Shown: positions 1 through 10,948 of the stretch, one piece after another | How positions within the stretch are numbered: the stretch's first letter is position 1 | Layout of the letters: each line of letters starts with the position of its first letter | Assembly (NCBI GenBank): GCA_003615045.1 | Contig: ML014132.1 | Span: 62,001 to 126,000 of the forward strand | Direction: 5' to 3' | Origin: Caulochytrium protostelioides | Lineage: Eukaryota > Chytridiomycota > Caulochytriomycetes > Caulochytriales > Caulochytriaceae | DNA length: 64,000 nt | Program-made: the position numbers and the translations under genes | Notes under the pieces: model-generated | What the model was told of the DNA's origin: nothing | Database searches by the model: none | The model's input: only the letters and a program-made list of their open reading frames with translations

Positions 1-779
1 GCGGGATCGGCCTGCGGCGTGCGGGGTAACGGCGGCACGCGGCCCAGGCCGAGCTGGTAGAACGCCTGCATCTCCGTCGAGCAGCTCGGCCATGGCCGCT
101 GCGCCGACATCATCTCCAGCAGCACGCACCCGACGCCCCACACGTCGACGCCAAAGTCATACCCGATCACAGACGGTGCCGTGGTCGTCAAGGGCCGCGA
201 GGCCGCGTGGCTGAGTTGCGGCGTCGACGCGGAGGCATGCAGCGCCGTGCCGGGCGGGCGCGCCGTCGTCGCCGCGACGGGAAAGCTCGGCGGCGGTGTC
301 GCCATGGGCGCCGGTCGGGACCCGGCCGCCGGGACCGCTGCGAGTGCAGGCGCCGCGGCATACCCAGTCGAGAGCTCGCCGGCGGAGCCGGGCACCCCGT
401 CTTGGCCGGCCGTCTTGAATCGCAGCGCGCCGCGCATGATGACCATTTCGGGGGCCATCCAGAATGCGGTCCCGTGGATGGAGGAGCGGCGCTCGTAACG
501 GATGGCTGCCGCCGGCGCACGGGTCGTGCGCGGCGTGTGTGGCGTGCCCGGCTGCGAGGGCCCGAGCGTGTACGCGGGCTCGCGCGGCGTGGGCGAAAGC
601 GTGTCCAAGGCCACGGCTGAGCGCGGCGGCACGGCCGACAGCGGCGGCACGGCCGAGCCGGGCGGGGATGAGGCCGCCGAGGCGGCGCTGCTGCTGAGCG
701 GCAGGACGCGCAAGCGCCGCGATTCGCCAAAGTCTGAGAGCTTCACGGTGCCGTTGATGTCCAGCAGAACGTTCGCGGC

Positions 780-812
<33 letters not shown>

Positions 813-3800
813 CAGGTACGCCAGCGCGTCCAGCAGCTGGGCGGTGACGTCCTTCGCAACCGCGAGGGGGAAGGGCCCCAGCCGCGCCAGCACGGATGCC
901 ACCGACCCGCCGGGCACATACTCCATAAAGATGGAGGTCTGCTCGGCCGTCACCTGGTAACCGAAGCACCGGACGATATGCGGATGCGACAGCGACAGCA
1001 GCAAGCCGATCTCGGTCCGCAGCGTGCTGTGGCTGATGTCGCGAAGATCGCACGCGCACCACCCGCAGGTGGTCGTGCTCGTCGCGAGCGCTGTGGCGCT
1101 GCGCGGCGCTCCACTGCGCCGTCGCGGCGAGCTCGCCGCCGAGCTGGGCCGGGTCCCCGCCCCTGCAGCGGGGGTCACGGGCCGGCGGCTCACCGAGGCT
1201 GCGCGGCTGATGGGCCGCGGCCGTGAGGCAGCTCCCGGCGCTCCCGGCGCTCCCAGCCGCGGCGAGGCCTGCGCGGCGATGCCGGACGTCGCCAGCGCCG
1301 CCGGCGGGGTCTCAGCGCCCTGAGCGCCCACGTGGGCACCGGTCGCGATCGCTGTCGTGGTCGTCGCTGCGTTGGCGCGAGCCATGGCACTATGCCGGAC
1401 TTGCTTGACGGCGATCAGATCCCAGTTCTCGAGGTCGAGGCCCAGGTACACGCGGGCGAAGGCGCCGCGGCCGATGCAGTCGCCCTGGTACCACAGCGGT
1501 GGGCGGTGGTGCGGCCCATGTGCCTGCGCTTGCGGCGACGGCAGACGGCCGTCGGCGGCGTCGTCGCCACCGCCGGGCGCGTCGGTCACGGCGAGCGAGA
1601 ACGGCCGCGGCGGGGGCGCGTGGAGGGCGTGACGGTGGACATGAGGCGTCCGCGGGCCGCGCAGCCGCGCGGCGGCCAGCGGCGTGCTCACCCCATCGGC
1701 CGTCTGCGGCCGCGGCGAGACGAACAGCGACCCGAGCCCTGACGCGTTCGGGTTCTGACTCACCCATGCCGAGTGCGGCGCGAGCGGCACGGACGCGGCT
1801 TCCGTTCCTGCCGCGGCGACCTCGAGCGCGTGGGTCTTCGAGGACGCGGCGCTCGCACTGTCGGTGCCCTGCGGCGTGAAGTGGCGAGAGAGCCCCGTTT
1901 GGAGCCGGGCCAGCGCGGGCTTTGACCGGCCGGCCGGCGGAGACCCCGCGCTGCCCCCCGCGGCGCCGCGTTTCAAGAGATGCGCGGGGATGGCGGTAAG
2001 CGGATTCGCGGCGGCGGCGGCGCCGGCCGAGAGCGGGGCGGCTCCGTCGCTCCGGGCCGTGGGTGAGGCAGGGCCAAGGAGCGGCTGGAGGGCCATCACC
2101 ATTGGCGCTTCCGCCACGCGGGGCAAGGTGCCCGCCGACAGTGGCGCTTTCAGCGAGCTGCACATGAGCGCGGCGCCGGCCACGGTGGCGGGTGGGACGA
2201 GCGCGGGCGCCGGGGTCGCCGGGGTCGCCGGACTCATGAAGGCCGCATCGCTGTGGGGGGCCGCTTCCTGCTCGCTACTGCGGGATCGCAGGGCGGAGTT
2301 TCGGCGCGATGGCAGCTTGAGCTTGAACTCTGGGAGCTTGATGGCGGCCGCGAACGTGTCCTGCAGCTCGTGCCGGGAGCTCTGGGTGCTCGGCACCGAG
2401 GGCGGGCGGCTTGACGCCGACGCCGACCCCCCGGCGCTGAGTGAGGTCAGCGTGAAGCAGCGCGCCAGGAACGAGGGCTTGGGGCCTCGGTCTCGGGGCA
2501 GCGACGCAAAGTGGGGAGGGCCGCCGTCTACCGCGGCGTTCGAGGCCTCTCCGCCGGGGTATCCGGGGGCCGACGGCGAGGCCGCCGAAACGTCTTCAAA
2601 CGCAAACCGTACCAGATCGGCCAGCGCCACGTGTGGCTCTGCGTTCGCAGGCTCGCCAGGACGCACGGTCGGATATGGTGAGGCCGGCGAGATGGGTCGG
2701 CTCAACGACCGCGGCCCCGGCCGCGGGCTGGGGGCGACGCCGTGGACTGGCGTCCAGGCGCCGTTGGATCGACCGTTGGCGCTGCCGGCAGAGCCAGGGG
2801 TTCCCGTGGACGTTCCGTCGCGGGCGCGATCGTCGCCGCCGTCACGGCTCATGCCTCCACGGCTCGTGCCGCCGCCGTGCGCACGGCCATCAAGGTGATG
2901 ATGTCCACTGTGACTGGGGTGGCCGAGCCACGCGCCAATCCAGCTACCCATGCCTAAACCACGCAGCGTCGGTGTCGTCGGCATCGAAGACGGCATCGGA
3001 ATCGGCATCGCCGACGTAGGGCAGTGAACAGCGTCCTGTTTCTTGGCAAGCGCACCGTTCCAGATTCGGGATGGGACCTGGGTGCTCAGACCATGGGTGG
3101 AATGCGACGGCGTCCCGGCCGACCCCTGGATGCGCCGTGCGGCGGCGGTGAGACGGGGCTGAGTCACGACCGTGACTACGGCGTCCCCGAAAGTGGGCCG
3201 TGGCGGCACGAGCCCCCTCTCTGAGATAGTGTTGCCGCCGCGGTAGCGGTAGACGGCGATGCCGGGATAAAATGTGATGTTGTCCTCGTCGTCGCCGACA
3301 ACCCCATCGTCCTGGTCACAGCCCGGCCACTGGATGCGGGCGGACATCGGCCCATCATATCGTGGCGGCGGCGACAGCGACGGGTGGCGGTCTGCGGCGG
3401 GAGGTGCAGAGACCGGCCGCCATCCGCGGCCAGCGCGCCGGGGGATGCCCGCCGCCGCATCGTCGGATTCAGTTTCGAACGCCATCTCGGACGTTGCGGC
3501 CGAGGGGTCGCCAGTGCCCGCGGGCGACGGCGACTCCGCCACACGCTGGAGCGGCATGACAGTGACGGTCTCGATGCCGGGAAAGTACAGGTCCAGCTGC
3601 TTCGCGATTGCGAGACGGCCGGGGCGTTCGCTGCCAGAGGCTTGGCGTCGGCGCCGCCGGCGCTTCATCATCAGGATGTGACGCCCACGGCGAGACGGTG
3701 TACCGGCGGCAGTCACCGGTGACGACGCCGGCGCCGGCGCCGCCACCAGATGCGTCATTCGTGTTAGGGTTGATGCGGCAACGTTGACCGCGCTGTCGAC

Positions 3801-5610
3801 GCCGGCACGAGGCGATGGCCCCACGGCCGGCGCCGTCTTGCTGGGGAGATCGACGCTCTTGGCGATGGATCCTGTCGTGGCGAGGGACGTCGTGGTGGCC
3901 GACGACACGGCTCCGCAGGGCCGCTGTTTGCGCGCGGTTCGCTGCGGCGCCGCCGAAGGCATATCGGCGACCGAAAAGAACAACGGCTCGCTCGGTCGCG
4001 CGCTACGGACGAGGCCGCGGACAGCCTTCACGCTCAGCGGCGACGGCGGTGGCGGCTGATTCGTGGCGGCGCTCGCGGCCGACATGATCGGGTTCTCGTA
4101 GCTCGGGAACCCGCCGATGGCCCCGAGCGAGAGCTCGTCCCAGGCCACGAGGGCCACGCGCCGTGCTCGCAGCGCCTGGGGCGGCGTCGCCGCGTCGAGA
4201 ATCTTCTGGTACATGGTCTTGCCAGACATGCGCTTGTCGACGTGGACGACATGCAGAGCGCCCCCGGTGCTCCAGACCGAAACCGCAACGGTCTGCTGAA
4301 CCTGCTCAGCGTGATCGAGGGCTGGAAGCGTCGTGCGCGTCCGAGACAGCGCGTGGCCCAGACGGCTGAACCATGTTGCGCCGCCGCCGGAGCGGCTATC
4401 GGGGTGGGCGCCTGGCGGCGCGCCCGTCATCATCTGATCCCCCCCGATCCGGAACAGGTCCGACATGGGGTCGCCCGGCGGGGCCACCCACGGCGGGCTA
4501 TCCGCGGCCACCCACGACGGGAGTAGAGACATGGATTTCGAGCGCAGAAGCTGCGCGTCGGTCGGCGGCTCGGCGCCCCATGGGCTGATGGCGTCCACGG
4601 CCGGCTCGAAGCCATTCTCGTTAAGCACGTGGATCGGCGTCATGCCTCTTATCGTGGCGCTCGCGCCTTCGGTCCCCGTCTTGCCGGCGGGCGCGCGGTG
4701 CGAGCGGCGTCGTGCGGGCGTGGTCGTCATCGACGACATGTGCAAGTTGTCGGCTGGCGCGACCATCGCGCGCGATCCAGGCGTATCGGACTCGCCGGAC
4801 GGCGATGCCAGCGACGACGACGTCACGCTAAACACCTCGTCGTCGCTCGCCGGCTGCGTCTTGAAAAACCGCATCAAACTGCGCTTCTTGGGCATGGACG
4901 CGCGGCGCTTGCCGCATGCGGGACTGCCGTCTGCCGCGACCGTGGGAAGCGGAGGATGCGCAGCCGGCGGTGTGAGGGCATGGCCGGATCCCAGCGCGTC
5001 CATCGAGCGCGTGCGATGCTTGAGCGATGTCTGCCCATGGGGTACGCGGCCGCCGGCACCGCGGTCGCGTCGGTCTCCGCCATTGCCGCGGTCGCCGGCG
5101 GCAACCATCGTCGGGACGCCCGTGTTCAGAGGGGACCGCCGTGCGCTATCGTTCAACAGCAGAATGGCTGAGCATGAGCGGCGCAGGGCGTTCCCGCGCT
5201 TGACGTTCGTGAGCGGCGCGGCGCGGCCGGCGGCGGCGATGGGCGTTCGGCGCGAAAGGGACGGGCGCTTACCGGGTCCTCGCCCCGGCTTGAGGTCGGT
5301 GGCCGTGGCAGCGTTATCCGTCGCCGCGGCAGCGCCTTCGCCCGCGCCATGGAAGCGCTGGCCGGAGACGCGGCGGCGGCCATGGCTGCTGGGCAGCGCC
5401 GCCGTGCTGCCGTGCGGCCGACTCGGTGCCGTCTCCCGCTGCGCCTCGAGCCGCTCGACATCATCGGGGGGCAGAAAGGGCGCGATCAGGCTCAGTCGGT
5501 TGGGTTCGGGGTCGGCGAAGGCGCGGCGCAGATGCGCGTGCGGGATCGCGCTGAAATGCATGTGCGCGCCAGGATCGTAGTCGTCGTACGGCGACACGGC
5601 GGGCGGCGCT

Positions 5611-5644
<34 letters not shown>

Positions 5645-5882
5645 GACTTATACCATGCGCATCGTCGGGAGGTTCTTTCCTATCGGCGGGCATCACCGGC
5701 CCACTGGCCGCCGGGGCCGCAGCCGTCGCGGTCGTCACATCGGACGAGTCATGGTGGTCCGCCACTCGTGATGGCCGGTCGAGGGACGATTCGGAGGGCA
5801 GCCGCAGGATTGGTTGCAGAAGTGGGGCCGATGCGGGCGTCGGGTCCGGAGATTCCGGTATGGAAGGGATGTCCGCTTCCAT
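1..5882 (-). CDS. MAPKKK-type serine/threonine kinase (Ste11/Bck1-like), 3' end outside window
   Basis: A single open frame runs from an ATG at 5882-5880 to the window edge: over 1,960 codons with no stop. An in-frame stop lies just upstream at 5912-5910. The C-terminal kinase domain is clear: glycine loop IGRGAFARVYLG at about residue 1470, AVK lysine about 1493, helix-C Glu about 1624 (LRTEIGLLLSLSHPHIV), FMEYVPGGSV hinge, HRDVKAANVLL (catalytic Asp about 1699), DFG at about 1717, GTAFWMAPEM (Glu about 1812) and VDVWGVGCVLLEMMSAQRPW. The hinge and catalytic loop are typical of MAPKKKs that act above MAPKK/MAPK in cell-wall, mating or osmotic signalling. Low-complexity inserts split the domain: about 130 residues between the AVK Lys and helix C, about 95 between DFG and APE, and more between APE and DVW. 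Further upstream a QLDLYFPG motif (about residue 760) and a ubiquitin-fold or Ras-association-like stretch (about 525-570) fit Ste11/Bck1 kinases; the latter is inference. A GAC run (5613-5640) encodes poly-Asp. Confidence 0.9.
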
Positions 5883-8800
5883 CCCGACGACCGTCGGAGG
5901 CGTCGGAGCTTAGCAGAGGTCCGCGAGAATCGGCAATGTCGATAGCGTTGCGTTTCAGTGAGGGATACCGGTTGATGAGGGAAAAATCATGGGGATCATG
6001 CTGTTGCAAGGCGTCTCATGCCACCATGCCATGATCATTAGCCGGTGAAGGTCATAATGCGTTTCCGATGCGAGAGCACGCCAGGGGAGGGGGGTTCGCG
6101 GTAATATCCGAGTGCATGAATCGACCTCTCCACAAAAAAAAAACGAATATCGCCCAGAAACGGAGGTTGACTGGCTTAGCAAGGCAGCGGCAGCGGCGGT
6201 TGTAGCGCTCCATGTGGGCGCGCAGAAGCATCGTTATCGCCGCTTCCATACGACGCATACGACGACCATGCATCCCATCTGTTCCTCGCGACCGCGGCCC
6301 TATGCCTACGCCTCCGCTTTCCCCGCGCTGCTGTTTGGGCGGGCTCGGCACACCCTTCCCATGAAGCCGGGCCGGGGGTGTTCCGTGCCGCTAGGAGCGT
6401 GCATGATGCTGCGGTGCATGGGCCCGAATCGATGCGCAGAGCCCGCACCGGCACGAGCATGAGGGAGCACGCACGGCCCCTAGCGCATGGACGCGAAGGA
6501 AGGTCATGGGTATGCTTGTGTCGAGTATGCGCAGATCGCGCGTAACCGGTGGCGGCACGCGGCGCATTGGCCTGTGCCCTCCCCTCCTATGCCCTCACTC
6601 CTCTGTGACAGCGTCGCTGTGCTTCGTTTTGATATGTTTCAGTCTCAGAGACGTTCCTCCCACAAACCCCCGAACGGCGGACGCTGGTGCGGAGCCTCCG
6701 GCGGCGATACCGCCGCTAGGAGGCCCGCGCATCTTAACCCGGCCGCGCCGACGGTCGTGGCCGATCCTTGATGGCTTGGCGTGGGTGGGCGATTCCTGAT
6801 GATCGGCGGCCCCTTTCGCTTTACCATTTCGCCGCCGCCGCCGCCGCCCCGCGCAGACCAAACAAAGGGCGGCGGCCGCCGCTCCAACACCTTGCTTAGA
6901 CGTCCACGGGCGTTGGCCGGGCTGTCGGGCTGGACGGCGTCGGCTCTCCGCGGCCGAGGCTTCCCAAGGCGTCCTCGCGGGTGGTGGCCCGGATCATTGG
7001 CATCGTGGCATCGGATGCAGCGCTATCCACGGTCGCTGAGCATGGTGTGCCAACCTGAGGGGTTCGCAAGTTCCCCCGGAACGGCAGCAGCCCTGATAGA
7101 GGTCCTGGGCACATCACCGAGCCGATCGCGAAGGCTGGGGGACGCCGGACGCCGGACGGCGGTGGCCTTCCCGACAGAAACGGATGACGGTGATAATGGC
7201 GACGCGCCCGTCCGCCATCCCATGGTGGGTTCCTCGGGGGTTTCGAACGCAGGTCCTACGCGAACGGCGCCCGTGCCGCTGAAGCATCGGTGGTTAGTGG
7301 TGGGTTCAGCCCACGCATCATGTCATGGTGCGGGCGCGACGCGCACGCAATGCGGGGCCAGGGGTGCCGCACTCACCCCGCGGCGGCATGTGACAGAAAT
7401 CGACGCCTCGCCAAGCACCACATCCGTATGGGCCGCCAGGCCACGCGGCAATGGGCCGAAGGCGCCGGCTGCCAAGCCTTATCCTCGGATCTGCCGAGTG
7501 TGGCCCGGGCATGAAGAGGAGTCGATCTAAGCGTTCTATGGGAATTTGGGTAGTCGCGTCAGTCTCACGCTTTCGCATTGCTTTCCCATTGCAGAGTGTC
7601 TATTTGGTCTTGATGATATCCTCCCGTCCATACATCCATGTCGGTGATATGTCGATGCCCAGCGCCGATACCCAAGGTCAAAGGGTCGATAAAGGGAACG
7701 ACCGATTTTTCAACAACGCTGAATCTATGTGATGAGGTGCCTAGATGGAAATGAATGTATCGGCCAGATTTTTTTTCCTAGCATCCACGGGGGTTCATGA
7801 CTATAGTGATGTCGATGGTTCTTGGTTTATCGGCCCGGCCAATACGCAGCACCCATCGAAAGATCAGCCGGCAGCGGCCGTTCTCACCCCGGAGCTATAC
7901 CGTCTATCCAATCGACTCTCCCTATCGCGATTGGATGGATTAGATGGACAGAATGGATACCGAGATCTTCACCGTCTTCCCAGCACCACTGGGGCATGTA
8001 GTTATGACGGCCGCGGTCGCAGCAAGCGCAGTGCTCGACACTGATATGCGTTGCTGAGGAGATGATTTACCAGCGACATGCGCCGGCGTGACGGAGTCAC
8101 CCCAGCCCGTGTTGTCCTCGTCGACCGCCTTTTCTTATGACCGACAGAAACCCCAAACCTAAGCGCATCCACAGGTGAAAGCGAAGGGAATGCGAAAGAA
8201 AGAAAACCGATCGTTGGTTAATGGGTTGACAAAGGCGAGCACTGCGGACGACGAGGATGACAGCGATTGCTTTGGTGCCAGCGGACATCAGCACATAGGT
8301 GGATACGCCATTCAGCCCAGCATGATCTGTCATCGTGCATGCAAGCGTCAGTGAGACAGGCGGGACACCGACGAATCTGCTGCGTACTCGGCATAGGTAT
8401 TGGCATCGGCATCGCCGATCTTGCGGCGATCGGCTGGGGCGCGATGCGTGAAACTCCGCTCTGATCCGCGTTTTGCTGCTACTGGCGCCCCCCACGCGCA
8501 CGGCGACCGCGACAGGAGGCCGCGATGGCGCCGGGAAGGGTGGGGTGAGGCGTTTGTCGGCCTCGGGACGAGGTTCTCCGACCGATGGGAACAGCGCCGA
8601 CAAGACCACGGATCGTCGATTTTGGCCGCTGTCGATGGAGTCTGGACCGCGCGCCTCGGCCGCGGGAAGAAATCACATGATAGCGACCGTCCTATGGAGT
8701 TCACCTGCGGGGGTCCGCGCCTCTGCCGGGGTCGCGGTAGCAGCGTCCAGCCCGCTGGGCCGTGGCTTCAGTTCGCACGCGACGGTGTGCATCCGTGTCG

Positions 8801-9169
8801 CCGATTCAACGCAGATCCATCGCGTGTCGCGACCTAAATTGCGGGTTTAAATTGCGGTTCGCGGCGAGGGGTCGCCAGCGTCGTCCTTCCATGCAATCGG
8901 ATGAACAAAAACGATGGGTAGCCTTGGGAAAGCGATGGCAGATGGCGGATGAATCAGATCGGCCGATGATATGCGTGCTCCTCGTCTGACGACCGCCTCC
9001 TGCCCATCGAGCTGCCTCAGCGACCACCGCTTCCCTGGGAAGTCCTCGAGCATACGGCGAGCGCGCCGTCGACTGTGTGCGCATCCGCGATCCGAGCATC
9101 CCTCATCGAGCATCCCTTTCCGCTTCCTTTTCCCGGTCGATCCCATCCGCGCCATCGCCTACCGCCGCC
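5883..9169. other. 3.3 kb intergenic region, kinase/aquaporin
   Basis: This gap holds the divergent upstream regions of the kinase and the aquaporin. GC falls to near-balanced composition in 7.5-8.4 kb. A (GGCATC)-type short repeat lies near 8400-8420, resembling one inside the kinase near 2990-3015. Open frames here (for example 6781-7530 and 7745-8044) show no family motif and I do not support them. I found no tRNA. Confidence 0.5.
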
Positions 9170-10360
9170 ATGACCAATTTCCAGCGTCTGGAAGACGATT
9201 ACGGCTTCCGCAACTATGGCAACGACGATATCGAGGAAGGCCAGCAGACCAGCGTCCTCAAGTCGAGCGAGCTGTACCGTCACGAGTCGCCCGTGGCCAT
9301 GAGCGCGGCTCACGGCCGCGGCATGTCGATGAGCATGGCGAATGCCGCCGCCGGCGGCGCGTCACATGCCGCCGCGTTTGCGGTCAGCGAGGCGCCCAAC
9401 GCGCACCGTCCGTTCGATCCTGACCTGCCCGGCTCGTGGTCGTGGAATCCCGTGAACTGGATCCGCGCATATTACAACGAGTTCCGCGAGTTCAGCCTCA
9501 CCATGACCGAGAAGCGTCGCGTGCTGCTGCGCGCCATCTTTGGCGAGGGCCTCTGCTCGTTTCTCTTTTTCTTCATTGTGATGGCCTGCGCGGTCAACAA
9601 CGGCCGCCAGGAGCAGCCCGAGAACCTCGTGCTCGGCTGCATCGCGACCGCGTTCTGCTCGGTGGCGCTGATCTACTCCTTTGCCGACGTCTCGGGTGCG
9701 CACTTCAACCCCGCCGTCACCTTTGCGACGCTGGTGACCGGCAAGGTCTCGATCAACAAGGCGTTCGCGTTCATCACGATCCAGTGCCTCGCGTCAGTGC
9801 TGGCGACAGCCTTCCTGATGGTCGTTTTTCCGGCGCCGTATGGTTCTAGCAAGACCGCCGACCGGTGGGACATCCCGGCCACGGTCACGGTCGACATCGA
9901 GGCGAGCACGCACCCCGTGAATGCGTTCTTTATGGAGATGGCCCTGACGTTTATCCTGGTCTATGTCATCTTTGCGACGGCCTTTGATACCGTCAACACG
10001 GAGGGCACGCCTGCCGTGGTCGGCGAGGACGGCGTCGAGAATGGCGGCCGCGTCGGCACCAAGCTCACGATCTACACGGCCTCGGGCAACACCAAGGCCG
10101 GGTTTGCCCCGCTCTCGATCGGCTTCACGCTGGGCTTCCTGGGGCTGCTCGGGAACAGCGTCAGCGGCGGCGCCTTCAATCCTGCTCGCGTATTCGGCCC
10201 CGCCATGCTCTCGGGCAACTGGTCCAACCACTGGCTCTATTGGATTGCCGATTTCCTCGGCGCGGCCCTCGCCGGCTGGACCCAGCACTTCTTCGCCCAC
10301 GAGGCCACCCAGGACAGCGCCAGCTCGAAGGCCCGCATCAAGGCCAAAGTCGTTGCCTAA
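9170..10360 (+). CDS. Aquaporin (MIP family channel)
   Basis: 396 residues, single exon. The ATG at 9170 sits in a gccgccATGa context; the frame extends upstream only through non-ATG starts. The protein is a six-helix membrane channel for water or small solutes. Both half-helix motifs are intact: HFNPAVTF (Asn about residue 180) and GGAFNPARVFGPA (Asn about 337, with the conserved filter Arg). The residue after NPAR is Val rather than the Asp typical of aquaglyceroporins, which favours a water-type channel. However, the helix-5 filter position, counted back 12 from the second NPA Asn, is Gly instead of the His of orthodox aquaporins, so selectivity is uncertain. The cytoplasmic N-terminus is long (about 110 residues, Met/Ala/Gly-rich). 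A hydrophilic loop of about 40 residues (near 10000-10095) precedes the fifth helix. The family assignment is sure; the substrate is not. Confidence 0.95.
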   Translation: MTNFQRLEDDYGFRNYGNDDIEEGQQTSVLKSSELYRHESPVAMSAAHGRGMSMSMANAAAGGASHAAAFAVSEAPNAHRPFDPDLPGSWSWNPVNWIRAYYNEFREFSLTMTEKRRVLLRAIFGEGLCSFLFFFIVMACAVNNGRQEQPENLVLGCIATAFCSVALIYSFADVSGAHFNPAVTFATLVTGKVSINKAFAFITIQCLASVLATAFLMVVFPAPYGSSKTADRWDIPATVTVDIEASTHPVNAFFMEMALTFILVYVIFATAFDTVNTEGTPAVVGEDGVENGGRVGTKLTIYTASGNTKAGFAPLSIGFTLGFLGLLGNSVSGGAFNPARVFGPAMLSGNWSNHWLYWIADFLGAALAGWTQHFFAHEATQDSASSKARIKAKVVA

Positions 10361-10948
10361 TCCGCAGCGCCGTCTGTTTTTATAAGATGCTAATATGATA
10401 TCATGTTTTTGTTTTTCGGTTGGCCCGGCGATCGTTTTTTGACATAGGCCGGTCGTTGTCTGTCGCCACGCGCGTGGCAGCCTGGTGGCGCCGCCGGGGC
10501 GCAGGCCTCCGACGCGTGGCGGACACCGGTGCCCGTACCGGAGACGAGGGGTGTCGGCCCCCCCGGCGAGCAAGCCGCCGGAGAAACGCAAGCCTGCACC
10601 CCTTCTGGCCGGTTGATTCGATCGACTCCACCAGCCGACCGAAGCGCTTGTTCGCCAACAAGCGCTGCAGGGCGCTGTATGTCGTTCTGATAGTCTATTA
10701 CGTAGGAGGATGGGACGGCGCGCATCTATCCCAAGCGCTGCCGTCGACGGGCGCACGGGTCTACTTTCGACCGTCCCGACCTTTGGCCAACGGTGGATAC
10801 GACCTGCGCCCGCCGCGCCCGCCGCGCCTCTCCCCTTTCGCCGCCGTCCTCGCTCGCGCCGCTCAGACCGTTCGCGCTGGACTGCGAGCTGGCGCTGGAT
10901 CCGACGTGCCACGTACCACCTGCACGGTGCCACGCGCGACGCGGAGCG
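10361..10948. other. Intergenic region, aquaporin/CEP104
   Basis: This gap holds the AT-rich 3' flank of the aquaporin (10370-10405, including the palindrome ATGATATCAT) and the upstream region of the CEP104-like gene. A perfect stem-loop lies at 10643-10666 (10-bp arms, AGCGCTTGTT paired with its complement, CGCC loop). No gene is seen. Confidence 0.5.

Noticed and set aside
1864-2898. Plus-strand open frame (344 codons) opposite the kinase gene
   Set aside because: Same reason: shadow of the minus-strand kinase.
4465-5580. Long plus-strand open frame (371 codons) opposite the kinase gene
   Set aside because: It is antisense to the continuous kinase frame, begins at a non-ATG codon and has no family motifs. 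GC-rich coding DNA leaves the opposite strand open.
5611-5640. GTC repeat considered as a stand-alone microsatellite or CRISPR-like array
   Set aside because: It is the antisense of a poly-Asp run within the kinase. There are no spacers, and CRISPR arrays are not expected in a eukaryotic nuclear genome.
6781-7530. 249-codon open frame in the kinase/aquaporin gap
   Set aside because: Arg/Pro/Gly-rich composition, non-ATG start and no recognisable domain. I judge it a GC-driven open frame.
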